Counted from the first letter of the stretch, positions 23,508-32,547 are shown. The stretch: DNA of 64,000 nt from JACCTH01 sp035281645 (GCA_035281645.1 DATEDN010000079.1:1-64000); one strand, 5' to 3'. Numbers and translations: made by a program. Notes: generated from the sequence alone by a model not told the origin.

Positions 23508-24719
23508 CTACTGGGTTCCCGCCGATCCGCGATCGGACAGCGTCCGATCATTGAGGAAGCGGTCTACGCCAAAGGGGGCGATCAGACTTGGCACCTCACC
23601 CGTGGCGATCAATGCCGCCATCGCCTCCCCCCCGGCCGGGATGGCCTTGAACCCCCAGGTCCCCCAGCCGGTCGTCACCAGTAGCCCTTCCACGGCCGTT
23701 CGTCCCATGACAGGGGAGTAGTCGGGGGACATGTCGCAAACCCCGGTCCATTGTCGTAGGACCCTCAAATCGGCCAAGAACGGAAGCAGGGCCAGCGCCC
23801 GCCCGGCACACGAGGAGAGGAATCCGTAGCTGGATCGATACGAGTAGGAGGGCTGCCGATCGATCTCGGCTCCGATCAGGATCTCACCACGGGCCGTCTG
23901 GCTTGCGTAGAACAACAACTCCGTCGAGGCGACGATGGCCTCAAGGCCCTGCTGATAGTGGTTGGTTACGAACGCCTGCAAGGGGTGGGTGCGAATCGGA
24001 AGGCGAAGACCGGCCATGGCGGCGATGGTGCTTACCTGTCCACCCAGAGCGAGCAGTACGGTCCCCGCCCTGACGAGCCCGCGATCGGTCTCGACGCCGA
24101 TGATCCGTCCGGCGTCGACCTGAAGCCCGATCACCCGGGTTCGCTGATGGACCTCAACCCCTTCCCTCATCGCACCCTCGGCCAGCGACCACACCACGCG
24201 ATCGTGCCGGGCGGTGGCCCCTCGGGGGTGATAGGAGGCTCCCAGCACCGGGTAGCGGCCACCACCGGATAAGTCGATCTGGGGACAAATCGAGCGGATC
24301 TCCTCCGGGCCGACGAAGATCGTCTCAGAACCGTACGCTTGGTTGAGGGCGGCGCGGGCTCTTTCGGCCCGCAGGCCCATCTCGGTGTGGGCGATCCAAA
24401 GGAGCCCCTTCTCCTTGTGCATGATCCAGCGCCCGGTTTCGTCTTCAAGGTGCTGGTAAAGCTCGAGGGAGTGCTGATAGAAGCGCACCGCTTCGGGCAC
24501 GCCGTAGTTGGCGCGGATGACAGTGGTGTTGCGACCCGAGTTGCCCGAACCGATGTAGCCCCGCTCTAGTACGGCAACGTTGGTGATGCCATGGCGCGTC
24601 GCCAGGTAGTACGCCGTCGCCAACCCATGTCCGCCCCCGCCGATGATTACCACGTCGTAGGAGTGCCGAAGCTCGTCCGGCCACCGCAATCGCACTTTTG
24701 ACTCGATGAACTCGTTCAT
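23508..24719 (-). CDS. soxB: Sarcosine oxidase beta subunit
   Basis: A 403-residue DAO-fold subunit that carries FAD and the sarcosine oxidation site. DVVIIGGGGHGLATAYYLA (22-40) binds FAD; RGYIGSGNSGRNT near 53 and the C-terminal GWGTWGFKAIPAGGE re-binding motif are those of heterotetrameric SoxB, not monomeric sarcosine oxidase. The substrate sarcosine is converted to glycine with the methyl carbon passed to folate through the alpha subunit. It overlaps the small upstream gene by four bases. Confidence 0.92.
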   Translation of the reverse strand: MNEFIESKVRLRWPDELRHSYDVVIIGGGGHGLATAYYLATRHGITNVAVLERGYIGSGNSGRNTTVIRANYGVPEAVRFYQHSLELYQHLEDETGRWIMHKEKGLLWIAHTEMGLRAERARAALNQAYGSETIFVGPEEIRSICPQIDLSGGGRYPVLGASYHPRGATARHDRVVWSLAEGAMREGVEVHQRTRVIGLQVDAGRIIGVETDRGLVRAGTVLLALGGQVSTIAAMAGLRLPIRTHPLQAFVTNHYQQGLEAIVASTELLFYASQTARGEILIGAEIDRQPSYSYRSSYGFLSSCAGRALALLPFLADLRVLRQWTGVCDMSPDYSPVMGRTAVEGLLVTTGWGTWGFKAIPAGGEAMAALIATGEVPSLIAPFGVDRFLNDRTLSDRGSAGTQ

Positions 24720-25081
24720 TGGCCCAGGCGCTCCTCGAGTTCGTGCCCGAAAGGTGCGGCGATGATGAAAATGCCCTGGTTGCCGTCGAGATAGACCTTG
24801 ACCGGCAGGCCGGCAACCATGCCCTGCACGAGGACCGGCCGATCGGGGGACACCTCAAACGAAGCATGGGATGCGATCAGGTCCAAGGCCCGTTGCTCGG
24901 CCATTGGGAGCGACACCCAGCCCATGTCCCGCTCGACGATGGCGTGAGGATCGTGGACTGCCACCTCAGCGTCTCCCAGGACCAGGGCATCGTCGGGAGC
25001 GAAACGAAGACTCATGCCCTCCAGCTCGTCGAGCGAAGCCGGATCCGCCACGACCCGCCAACCGATGAGTCGTTCAACCAC
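24716..25081 (-). CDS. Small protein in the gamma-subunit position of the sarcosine oxidase operon
   Basis: A 121-residue protein lying where soxG is expected, between soxB and soxA. It overlaps soxB by four bases and soxA by eight, so it is firmly part of the operon. I do not recognise a clear SoxG signature; known gamma subunits are about 180-200 residues and this is shorter. It has no Cys, is mixed alpha/beta and ends in an AAPFGHELEERLGQ segment. A divergent or trimmed gamma subunit is the best guess. Confidence 0.5.
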   Translation of the reverse strand: MVERLIGWRVVADPASLDELEGMSLRFAPDDALVLGDAEVAVHDPHAIVERDMGWVSLPMAEQRALDLIASHASFEVSPDRPVLVQGMVAGLPVKVYLDGNQGIFIIAAPFGHELEERLGQ

Positions 25082-27200
25082 GTGCGCGTTCTCCCGAGGG
25101 GTCGTAAAAGGGATGTGCAGCGTGACGGGCCAGCCGGCCGTCGATCTGCACCACCTCAGGAAAGCGATCGTTCTCTAGTCGGACCCATCCCAACATCACG
25201 GTTTTGCCGAGCGCCGGGGAAAAGCGCGCCGAGCTCACCTGTCCCACGGGGGCATCGCCCTTCATAAGCATCGAGCCCTCGATCGGCGCCGGACCCTCCA
25301 TCTCCCAGCCGACCAGACGCTTGTTGAGCGGAATGGTGTTGGTTCGGATTAACGCTTGCCTCCCAACAAAGTCCGCCTTGTCGAGGCGGGCAGCCCACTC
25401 CAGGCCCAGGCGGCGAGGAGTCGAGTCGTACTCTGAATCCATGCCGACGATGAAATGTCCCTTCTCGAGTCGCAAGGTGAAGAGGACATCGAGGCCATGC
25501 GGATATAGGTCGAGATCTGACCCGGCTGCTTCCAGCGCACGCCACAACTCAACCGAACGATCGACCGGATGGTGCAGTTCGAAGGAAACCTCGCCCGTGA
25601 ATGACAGTCGTACGATCCGGCAAGGCACGCTCGCCACCTCGGCCTCGACGTGGGCCAGGTAGCCGGGGGGATCGCTGACACCGAGGCGATTGAGGAGCTC
25701 TTTGGCTCGCGGGCCGGTGACGTTGATCGCCCCGAGCGACATGGTTCGATCGAGAATGCGGACATCGAGACCAAAGGTCTCCGCCCAATCCCGCACCCAC
25801 ATCTCGGCAAAGGAAGCTCCCCCGGAAGTGAAGGTCAGGAAGAACCGAGACTCGCTGAGCCGGCAGATGAGGCCGTCATCGATGACATACCCGCGTTCAT
25901 CGAGCAGCAGCGCATAACGCACTCGGCCCGGCTTGAGATCTCCCACCCGGCACGGGTAGATGCGCTCCAGCAGTTCTGTCGCACCGGGCCCACCGACCAG
26001 CATCTTGCCCAAGGTTCCGACGTCGCCGAGGGAGACCGCCCCCCGAACGGCTCGGTATTCGGCGCCAACATCGGGATACCGCCAGGGTCTCCACCATCCT
26101 CCGAATCGATCCATGGTGGCTCCCCAGCGGAGGTGCTCTTCGTGAAGAGAGGTGCGTCGAAAAGGGGGCAGGTCGAAACCGGCAGCCGCCTCGGACATCG
26201 TCAGCTGCCGGGTCACCGGCCGGGCCGTAAAAGGTGATGGAGGCTGCGATTGGCGAGCGGCGAGGAACGAGCGCAGATGGGGCAGACAGACTCCCCCCTG
26301 GCAGGTTCCAGTCCCGGCGAGGGTCGCCCGCTTGACCAGTTCCATCTCTCGAAAGCCCCTCTCCCAGACCGATTCGAGATCGGAGACTTCCACTTGCGAG
26401 CAGGGGCAGATGGTTCCGGTCGAGGGAGACGGCGGCAATTGATCAGCTATGGCCGCGTCTCCCACGGTCTCTATCTCGAGGCCGTCACCCATGCGGGCCA
26501 GAGCGTCACGGGGGTGGAGTCCCAGATCCACGACCGCCGAGTCGCACTCCAGACGCGACCCGTCTTCCAGCACGACAGCTGCTACACGTCGGTCCCCCTC
26601 GAAGTAACGCGGATGCTGGGTGAGTAAGACCGTCCTTCCAAGGTCGACTCCAGCCGAGGACAGTTTCTCGGCGGCCCGCTTTGTAAAGATCCCGGCAAGG
26701 TCTGATCCGGGGCAAATCGGTTGTTCCTCGGCGGCGCCAGTTGCCACGATCACCTTGCGGCATCGGGCGTGGACCATCCCCTCCTGGGTCCTCACGACCA
26801 CCATTGGTCCGGCGTAGATCCCGATCACCTCTTCTCCCCTGCCCGCATCAAAGGAGATGACTTCGCCCGAGGCCCCCGTCGCCGCCCGACGACCAGCTTC
26901 CCCCTGACCAACAATCACGACGTCGGCAAAAACAGTACGGGCGTCGACTGCCCCTCCCTCGAGCGACTCCGGGAGGGGAGGATCGCCGGCTTGAGACTCC
27001 ACCACCATGGCGCTTTCGGCGATGGTTTGACAGCTACGGAGGTAGGCCACTCCGTTTACCTTGACCAAACAGTGGGGGCAATCGCCGCCGAGGCAGAGGC
27101 AGCCGCCTCCGGTAGGGTGAATTCCCGCCCGCAGCAGGGCGACGGCGAGCGAATCACCCGCCCGGAAAGAAACCTCTCGGCCGTCGAATGTAAAGCTCAA
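25074..27200 (-). CDS. soxA: Sarcosine oxidase alpha subunit, compact form with probable iron-sulphur sites
   Basis: A 708-residue alpha subunit; typical ones are about 960-1000. Residues 1-60 form a ferredoxin-like domain with Cys36, Cys41, Cys44 and Cys57 in C-x4-C-x2-C spacing (plus Cys34), compatible with a [2Fe-2S] cluster. Residues 92-250 are a short pyridine-nucleotide oxidoreductase domain (VIVGQGEAG). Residues 263-310 are BFD-like with Cys265, Cys267, Cys300 and Cys305. Residues 350-700 are the GcvT-like folate domain that receives the methylene group. The FAD/NAD region appears shortened. It overlaps the gamma-position gene and the ADH gene. Confidence 0.85.
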   Translation of the reverse strand: MSFTFDGREVSFRAGDSLAVALLRAGIHPTGGGCLCLGGDCPHCLVKVNGVAYLRSCQTIAESAMVVESQAGDPPLPESLEGGAVDARTVFADVVIVGQGEAGRRAATGASGEVISFDAGRGEEVIGIYAGPMVVVRTQEGMVHARCRKVIVATGAAEEQPICPGSDLAGIFTKRAAEKLSSAGVDLGRTVLLTQHPRYFEGDRRVAAVVLEDGSRLECDSAVVDLGLHPRDALARMGDGLEIETVGDAAIADQLPPSPSTGTICPCSQVEVSDLESVWERGFREMELVKRATLAGTGTCQGGVCLPHLRSFLAARQSQPPSPFTARPVTRQLTMSEAAAGFDLPPFRRTSLHEEHLRWGATMDRFGGWWRPWRYPDVGAEYRAVRGAVSLGDVGTLGKMLVGGPGATELLERIYPCRVGDLKPGRVRYALLLDERGYVIDDGLICRLSESRFFLTFTSGGASFAEMWVRDWAETFGLDVRILDRTMSLGAINVTGPRAKELLNRLGVSDPPGYLAHVEAEVASVPCRIVRLSFTGEVSFELHHPVDRSVELWRALEAAGSDLDLYPHGLDVLFTLRLEKGHFIVGMDSEYDSTPRRLGLEWAARLDKADFVGRQALIRTNTIPLNKRLVGWEMEGPAPIEGSMLMKGDAPVGQVSSARFSPALGKTVMLGWVRLENDRFPEVVQIDGRLARHAAHPFYDPSGERARG

Positions 27201-28264
27201 AACTCAACCAGAGTGCGAAAGCCCTCGCCTCGCTGCATGCGCCCAAAGGCTTCGTCGATACCTTCGAGATCGGTGCGATGGGTCACTGTGCGCCGGAGAT
27301 CGATGGCACCCGAGAGGATCTCTTCGGCGAGAGCGGCAATCTCTCGAGCCGGATTGCCCGACCCGTAGAACGAACCCAGGAGACTCTTCTCGGAAGCGAA
27401 GTCGATGGCTGCGATCGGGACCTCAGCACCGACTGGGGAGATGCCCACCACTACGGACGCCCCGCCCGGGGCCGTCCACTTCCAGGCTGACGCGATCGTC
27501 TCTGGACGACCGACCACTTCGAATACCCAATCGAAGGTGCCTTCGACGCCCTCGGGAGGGACGAACGCAGTTGCTCCTTGCGCAAGGGCCAACTCTGCCT
27601 TGGCCTCGACGGGATCAACAGCGACGATGACTTCTGCTCCCGCCGCCGCGGCGGCAGCTATCACCTGCAGACCCACACCGCCGCTGCCGATCACAGCCAC
27701 CCGATCGCCAGCCCGAACCCTGGCCTTGTTGCGAACCGCACCAAATCCGGTCACCACCGCACAGCCGAGGAGGGCGGCGTCGGCAAATCCAATTCCAGGG
27801 GGCATCTTCACGACCGATTGCTCGGGGACAATGGTCCGTTCGGCGAAAGCGCCCACCGCCAAAAACTGTTGAAGAGGCGAGCCATCACCGCGGTACATCC
27901 TGTAGCCGCCGTCCAGCATCGTCCCGCTGAAGGAAGCCCGTGACCCGGGCTCGCAGAGATTGGCCTGATCGCGGCGGCACTGACGGCACTCGCCACAAGC
28001 GGGAAGAAAACAAAACGCCACCTCGTCCCCCGGCGCCACGCTCCGAACCCCGCTCCCCACCGTCGTCACCACCCCCGCTCCCTCGTGGCCGAGGACGGTA
28101 GGGAAGCGCCGCCGACCGAGGTGGCCAAGAGCAAGATGGAGGTCGGAGTGACACACTCCCGCTGCCCGCAGTTCAACCTCGACCTCGCCTGCGCCGGGAG
28201 CAGCCAACTCGACATCTTCAACCGACGGCTTCTCGCCCGCCATCAACCAGACCGCTGCCCTCAC
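27197..28264 (-). CDS. Zinc-dependent alcohol dehydrogenase (MDR family)
   Basis: A 355-residue medium-chain dehydrogenase. Catalytic zinc ligands are Cys38, His60 and Glu61 (GHEGAG); structural zinc ligands are Cys90, Cys93, Cys96 and Cys104. The NAD site GSGGVGLQVIAAA is in the C-terminal half. LLGCAVVTGFGA resembles thiol-dependent formaldehyde dehydrogenases (class III or mycothiol-type), so formaldehyde clearance from demethylation is a reasonable hypothesis. GTG 28264 is preferred over ATG 28276 because GGAGGG precedes it and it overlaps the upstream stop by four bases. Confidence 0.85.
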   Translation of the reverse strand: MRAAVWLMAGEKPSVEDVELAAPGAGEVEVELRAAGVCHSDLHLALGHLGRRRFPTVLGHEGAGVVTTVGSGVRSVAPGDEVAFCFLPACGECRQCRRDQANLCEPGSRASFSGTMLDGGYRMYRGDGSPLQQFLAVGAFAERTIVPEQSVVKMPPGIGFADAALLGCAVVTGFGAVRNKARVRAGDRVAVIGSGGVGLQVIAAAAAAGAEVIVAVDPVEAKAELALAQGATAFVPPEGVEGTFDWVFEVVGRPETIASAWKWTAPGGASVVVGISPVGAEVPIAAIDFASEKSLLGSFYGSGNPAREIAALAEEILSGAIDLRRTVTHRTDLEGIDEAFGRMQRGEGFRTLVEF

Positions 28265-29361
28265 CCGACCCTCCATTGCTCAAGAAAATCGAAATCTGGA
28301 TCAACCCCCAAGCCAGGGCCAACCGGAGCCACGACTTGGCCCTCGCCGTCCAACGACACGGGCTGCGGCAGCATGAAGTCCCGTCGTTCTGCCGTCCAGG
28401 CGGGTGGATCGAACGGATACTCCAGAAAGGGAGCCTTGGAAAAGGCGAGGGCAACGTGAAGGTTGGCGACCAATCCAAAGCCGGTCGTCCAGGTGTGCGG
28501 TGACCATTGGATGCCTTTGGCGTCGGCCCACCCCGACACTTCACGACAACCGCCGACACCACCGGCGAGCACGACATCGGTCTGGATCACATCCACGACC
28601 TCGGTGAGGCGATGAGTCTCATTCAGGCTGCGGACCATCTCGCCCGCCGCGATTCGAGTCGGAGAGGTCAATCTGAGCTGGCGATAGTCCTCCAATTGAG
28701 CAGGATCGAGTGGCTCCTCGAGCCAGTAAACCTCGAGCTCCTCACAGATTGACAGACACTGTTGGGCGGTGGCGAGATCCCAGCGGGGAGCAGTGTCGCC
28801 GGGCATACGCCAGCCCTGGTTGGCGTCGACCATGAGGACGAATTGATCACCGACGGCGGCCCGGGCCACCTCGACCACCTTCATGTCGTTTTGCCACTCC
28901 CGACCGAGGCGAATCTTGGCCGCCCTGATCCCCAGTTCCTTTGCTGCCAGCAGGCGCTGCACTCTTTGATCAGGACCCATCGTCTCGCCTGTCGACTGAT
29001 AGACGGGATAGCGATCCGATTCGCCGCCAAGAAACCGCCAGAGCGGCACGTCTGCTGCCCGAGCCAGGGCATCCCAAACCGCAACCTCCACGGTCCAGTT
29101 CCGGCTCCCATGGAAATCGACGTTTTCGCACACGGCCAGAACACGATCGGTTTCCTCCGCCGAACCTCCCACGAGCAGAGCGCCGAGAAGGTCGAGGTCG
29201 GGAACGCGCGCCCCGCCGCAATATCCCGAGACGCCTTCGTCGGTCTCGACGGTGACGATGGTCTCGTTGAAGGAGTGGCGGGGTTGCGGATCCCAGGCGG
29301 CGAGGAACGGCGGATCGAGCGGAAGGCGATATGAACGCGCCTTCAAGGAGGTGATTTTCAT
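28261..29361 (-). CDS. Enolase-superfamily enzyme (mandelate racemase/muconate lactonising type)
   Basis: A 366-residue enzyme. Metal ligands are Asp179 (MVDANQGW), Glu215 (WLEEP) and Glu241 (AAGEM). Asp262 and His289 (SPHTW) form the His-Asp dyad of the mandelate racemase subgroup, and the second acid/base position is K-I-R (149-151). Such enzymes act as sugar-acid dehydratases or as epimerases; the proline/hydroxyproline betaine epimerases belong to this superfamily and sit beside demethylation genes, as here. The substrate here is not established. It is followed by the ADH gene with a four-base overlap. Confidence 0.82.
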   Translation of the reverse strand: MKITSLKARSYRLPLDPPFLAAWDPQPRHSFNETIVTVETDEGVSGYCGGARVPDLDLLGALLVGGSAEETDRVLAVCENVDFHGSRNWTVEVAVWDALARAADVPLWRFLGGESDRYPVYQSTGETMGPDQRVQRLLAAKELGIRAAKIRLGREWQNDMKVVEVARAAVGDQFVLMVDANQGWRMPGDTAPRWDLATAQQCLSICEELEVYWLEEPLDPAQLEDYRQLRLTSPTRIAAGEMVRSLNETHRLTEVVDVIQTDVVLAGGVGGCREVSGWADAKGIQWSPHTWTTGFGLVANLHVALAFSKAPFLEYPFDPPAWTAERRDFMLPQPVSLDGEGQVVAPVGPGLGVDPDFDFLEQWRVG

Positions 29362-29385
29362 CGAGGGTCAGACATCTCCGGCCAA

Positions 29386-30294
29386 CTATCCCAGCAAACC
29401 CTGCTGGGTGAGCCACTCAGTAGCGACCTCCCGGACGTCGCGTTCCTCAATCTCCATCTCCACGCCAAGCTTTGAAAGCTCTTCTGTGGTCAACCGGGAC
29501 GACACGTCGTTCAGCAAGGCGACAAAGGTCTCCTCGTGGTCGAGCGAGGCCAAGAGTTCGTTGCGGACCAGTGGCGCAATATTTTCAGCAGGTTGGGTGC
29601 CAAGGTCATCCGTGAGTTCGACGAATCCGTACTGGACTATGGCCGGTTGGTTCGCACACAACCAGGCCACGTCGATTGCCCTCCCATTGAGGGCTTCGGC
29701 CATAGGCACCTCGCAGGCGTCAAATGACTCCCTCAAGGCCGGGGGGTAATCCAACCCATACAGCTCGAGCGCGCCTCGGCACTGGGGATTGACATCGCAG
29801 TCCGGAGGCAGGCCCCAGATGAGCTCGTCCTGGACCCCCACCAAATCGCCAATCGAGTCGAGTTGGAATTCCTCTGCGGTCTCGGCGCGGACTGCGGCGG
29901 TGTTGGTGTCCTCGCCGGGGGTGATCTCCAGGACAGTGATCTCGAGGGGCTCGAGAATGGCTTGCAGCCGCTCGGCGTTGGTCTCCCCATCCCCTGTTAT
30001 CTGGCTGGTGTCGTAGTACCCAAGGCCGGAGCCGACGTACTCGGGGACCAAATCGACTTCTCCCTCCTCGAGTGCCGGAACCCTGTCCTGACGCGTGCCA
30101 AGGCTCAATCGACGCTCCACCCGGTAGCCCTCGTTTTCCAGGACTTGCGCGTAGATCTCGGCAATCAGGCGGGATTCATAGAAATTATCGGACCCAACAC
30201 GGATCGCCGGCTGATCGCCGGCTCCCGATCCCCCGCAGGCCCCCAAGACGAATACCGCGACGAAAGCAAAGACAAGGAGTTTCCTAGCTCTCAT
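29386..30294 (-). CDS. Osmoprotectant ABC transporter substrate-binding lipoprotein (OpuCC/OsmF type)
   Basis: About 302 residues with a signal peptide ending VLGAC (Cys20 lipidated), followed by the binding domain IRVGSDNFYESRLIAEIYAQ and VPALEEGEVDLVPEYVGSGL, typical of the OpuCC/OsmF group. ATG 30294 starts the signal peptide; the in-frame ATG 51 bases earlier would add a non-signal extension. It has four Cys after the lipid Cys, possibly in disulphides. No permease or ATPase is adjacent, so its transporter partners are elsewhere, or it feeds a permease not linked here. Choline, glycine betaine or another betaine is a likely ligand. Confidence 0.83.
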   Translation of the reverse strand: MRARKLLVFAFVAVFVLGACGGSGAGDQPAIRVGSDNFYESRLIAEIYAQVLENEGYRVERRLSLGTRQDRVPALEEGEVDLVPEYVGSGLGYYDTSQITGDGETNAERLQAILEPLEITVLEITPGEDTNTAAVRAETAEEFQLDSIGDLVGVQDELIWGLPPDCDVNPQCRGALELYGLDYPPALRESFDACEVPMAEALNGRAIDVAWLCANQPAIVQYGFVELTDDLGTQPAENIAPLVRNELLASLDHEETFVALLNDVSSRLTTEELSKLGVEMEIEERDVREVATEWLTQQGLLG

Positions 30295-30311
30295 AAGACC
30301 CCGGGCTGATC

Positions 30312-31484
30312 CTAAGTCCGGCCGCGATCGGGGTTCAGGTCCCATTGCACGGGAAGAGATTGTGGCTTTCGAAAGACCAAGCCTCTGGGACCCTCACTGG
30401 TGCGATCGAGGTGAACAGCGGGCCAGAAATCGAGAACGGCATCAAGGGCGGCCAAGGTTTCCAACTTCGCCAGGTGGATGCCAATGCAGGCGTGGGGTCC
30501 CTGGGCGAAGGCGAGGTGGGCTCGGGAATTGGATCGGCGAACGTCGAACCGGTCCGGATCAGGAAAGGTCTCAGGATCGCGATTGGCCGCGCTAAGCGAG
30601 ACGATTACCAGGTCTCCCTTTCGGATCGCGGCTCCAGCCAGGTCGAAGTCCTTGGTCGAATATCGGTCGACCCGGGCAGCGGCGGGTTCCAAGCGGAGAG
30701 ACTCTTCAACCGCTTGCCGCCCCAAAGACCGGTCGTTCCGCACCAGCTCCAGCTGCTCGGGATTTGTCAGCAAATGCCAGAAGAGGCTGGTGGTCATTCC
30801 CTCACTGGTCTCGATTCCCCCGAACATCATCACCGCTGCGTTCGAGATCAGCTCGTCCGACGTGAGCTTGCGCTTGGCGGCGGCGAGAAGCCCGGTTCGG
30901 CTGGCGGCGCTTTTCGATACCTGCTCGCCGAGCTGAATCACAGCCTCGCGTCCCGCACCGGTAGCCCTCTGGCCCCGCGAAAGCCGATCGACGTCCCCGA
31001 CAATCCCTTCGTACCAGCCGAGCACCGTTGTCACCTCGACCGCGACCAGGTCGAGGGCCGCCGAAACCACCGCCACCGCCAGCGGTCCGGCAAGATCCCG
31101 CCGTATCTCTGCCCTCCCCATCGGGGCCAGCCTTTCGGCGAGACGCCGAGCTTCCTGGTGGACCCGATCGGTGAATCGGTCTCGAACCTCGGCGTGCGCC
31201 AACGCACCGGCAAATGGATCTCGATGCCGGCGATGCTCGGGTCCGTCGAGCGACAACATGCTCGGGCCAACCACCTGAGCGGTCGAGAAGCGGGGGTCAT
31301 CGACGGTAAACGTCTCGGCATCTCGCATGACCTGAATACAAAGATCGCGCCTGGTAACCAGCCAGCCACCCAGAACCGGGGCCCAGGTCACCGGCTCGCT
31401 TCTTCGAATTCGAGCCAAATGTGGATGGGGATCGGTTGCAAGCTGCTCGAGAGTCAGCGACTCACCGAGAGGCGACAAAGACAT
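30312..31484 (-). CDS. Cytochrome P450
   Basis: A 390-residue soluble P450. The heme-binding motif FAQGPHACIG has Cys333 as the thiolate ligand, ExxR is ESLR (261-264), and the I-helix oxygen motif is FGGIETSE (221-228), where the usual Ala-Gly pair is Phe-Gly-Gly. The ferredoxin and reductase partners are not in the window. It is inside the sox-linked transcript, 17 bases before the osmoprotectant-binding lipoprotein gene. N-demethylation or hydroxylation of a quaternary amine is possible but unproven. Confidence 0.88.
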   Translation of the reverse strand: MSLSPLGESLTLEQLATDPHPHLARIRRSEPVTWAPVLGGWLVTRRDLCIQVMRDAETFTVDDPRFSTAQVVGPSMLSLDGPEHRRHRDPFAGALAHAEVRDRFTDRVHQEARRLAERLAPMGRAEIRRDLAGPLAVAVVSAALDLVAVEVTTVLGWYEGIVGDVDRLSRGQRATGAGREAVIQLGEQVSKSAASRTGLLAAAKRKLTSDELISNAAVMMFGGIETSEGMTTSLFWHLLTNPEQLELVRNDRSLGRQAVEESLRLEPAAARVDRYSTKDFDLAGAAIRKGDLVIVSLSAANRDPETFPDPDRFDVRRSNSRAHLAFAQGPHACIGIHLAKLETLAALDAVLDFWPAVHLDRTSEGPRGLVFRKPQSLPVQWDLNPDRGRT

Positions 31485-31512
31485 CTCCAGAATCTGCGGG
31501 TCCTAGGAGCGG

Positions 31513-31875
31513 CTACTCGGCTTGCATCGGGCTCATCAGCTGGAAGTAGTTGTCGTCGGGATCAGCGAATGTGGCGATCAACCCGTCGTCGACTTCGCCC
31601 ATGGTGTAGGGCTCTTGCACGACTATGGCGCCAGCGTCCCGGAGACGGTCGAAGTCGGCCTTGACATCCGTGGATTCGATATTCCAGATGATTCGACCGG
31701 GATGGGCGTTCTGGCCCTTCACTTGATCGTGAGCTCCAACCGTCATCGCCCCCGACCCGATCAACCAGCCGACAAATCCCTCCATGTCCCAGCTGGGGTG
31801 ACCAAAAAGCTTGCTGTAGTACTCGACCAGTCGCTCCGGGTTCTCCGAACCAATGAGGACGCTGTTGAGGTTCAC
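31513..31875 (-). CDS. Glyoxalase/VOC superfamily protein
   Basis: A 120-residue protein with the VOC betaalphabetabetabeta repeat twice: LNSVLIGSENPERLVEYYSKLFG at the start and ATFADPDDNYFQLM near the end. The start GTG 31875 is preceded by AAGGAG. Metal ligands are not obvious because His at the first position of the usual set is missing, so a binding or resistance-type role is as likely as catalysis. It is spaced 28 bases from the P450 gene, in the same direction. Confidence 0.72.
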   Translation of the reverse strand: MNLNSVLIGSENPERLVEYYSKLFGHPSWDMEGFVGWLIGSGAMTVGAHDQVKGQNAHPGRIIWNIESTDVKADFDRLRDAGAIVVQEPYTMGEVDDGLIATFADPDDNYFQLMSPMQAE

Positions 31876-31908
31876 GCTGTCTCCTTTCGGCCGACAGCGT
31901 AGGTAGGG

Positions 31909-32547
31909 CTAGTGGGCTAGTCCGTGGTGGGTTTCCCGAAGTTCCCGGACCGCGTGCCAGACTCGGGACTTTCGATAGTCCCAGTATTTGGTCCGCTCGA
32001 TCTCAATCGATCTTCCCCCGCCGATGCCGCCGGCGAGATAGCCGTTGTGGATCCGGACCGTCTGATAAAAGACCGGGGCGAGTTGCAGCGCCGCCTGGGC
32101 ATGGATAGCGGATGTGCGCCATTGGTCACGGGTATCGGGGAGATCATGCAGCACCAGGTTGGCCCAGTTGCCGTCAGTCAGCTCCATCGAGCTGTAACTG
32201 AGGATCCCATGAAAATTGCGGAACTCGAGCACGATCTCGGCGTTGGCCTGTTCGAGGGGGGTGATATCGCGATCGAGATAGCGCTCGCCAAAAAACCCAA
32301 CTACATAAACATCGCCGGGCTCGTTGAGTCGCAGTGGAGCTGAGATGATGGTTCGGCGATGAAGCCCGTTGACCACCCACTCCATCGGAGGGTAGGCGTG
32401 ATAACGGCCGGGCTCGCCCCGAGCGAGAGTCGACCGCAAGTCCTCGAGCATGTAGCCCAAAATCGCCTGGTCGCGGTCGTAAAGCCGCACCGAGGTAAAG
32501 GGCCGCTTGGCAACGGATTGGGTCGGGGCAAGCAAACGTATGGCCAT
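31909..32547 (-). CDS. Protein of unknown function at the head of the sox-linked operon
   Basis: A 212-residue soluble protein I do not recognise. It has alternating hydrophobic strands and an aromatic-rich middle (WANLVLHDLPDTRDQW, IHNGYLAGGIGGG) and a C-terminus rich in Tyr, Trp and Arg. No signal peptide, membrane segment or cysteine is seen. It would be the first gene of a minus-strand series running to soxD (about 9 kb). The 175 bases before it (32548-32722) hold no gene I can support and probably contain divergent promoters. Confidence 0.45.
   Translation of the reverse strand: MAIRLLAPTQSVAKRPFTSVRLYDRDQAILGYMLEDLRSTLARGEPGRYHAYPPMEWVVNGLHRRTIISAPLRLNEPGDVYVVGFFGERYLDRDITPLEQANAEIVLEFRNFHGILSYSSMELTDGNWANLVLHDLPDTRDQWRTSAIHAQAALQLAPVFYQTVRIHNGYLAGGIGGGRSIEIERTKYWDYRKSRVWHAVRELRETHHGLAH

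Noticed and set aside
28264..28276. ATG 28276 as the start of the alcohol dehydrogenase
   Set aside because: No ribosome-binding site precedes it, while GTG 28264 has GGAGGG at good spacing and a four-base overlap with the upstream stop.
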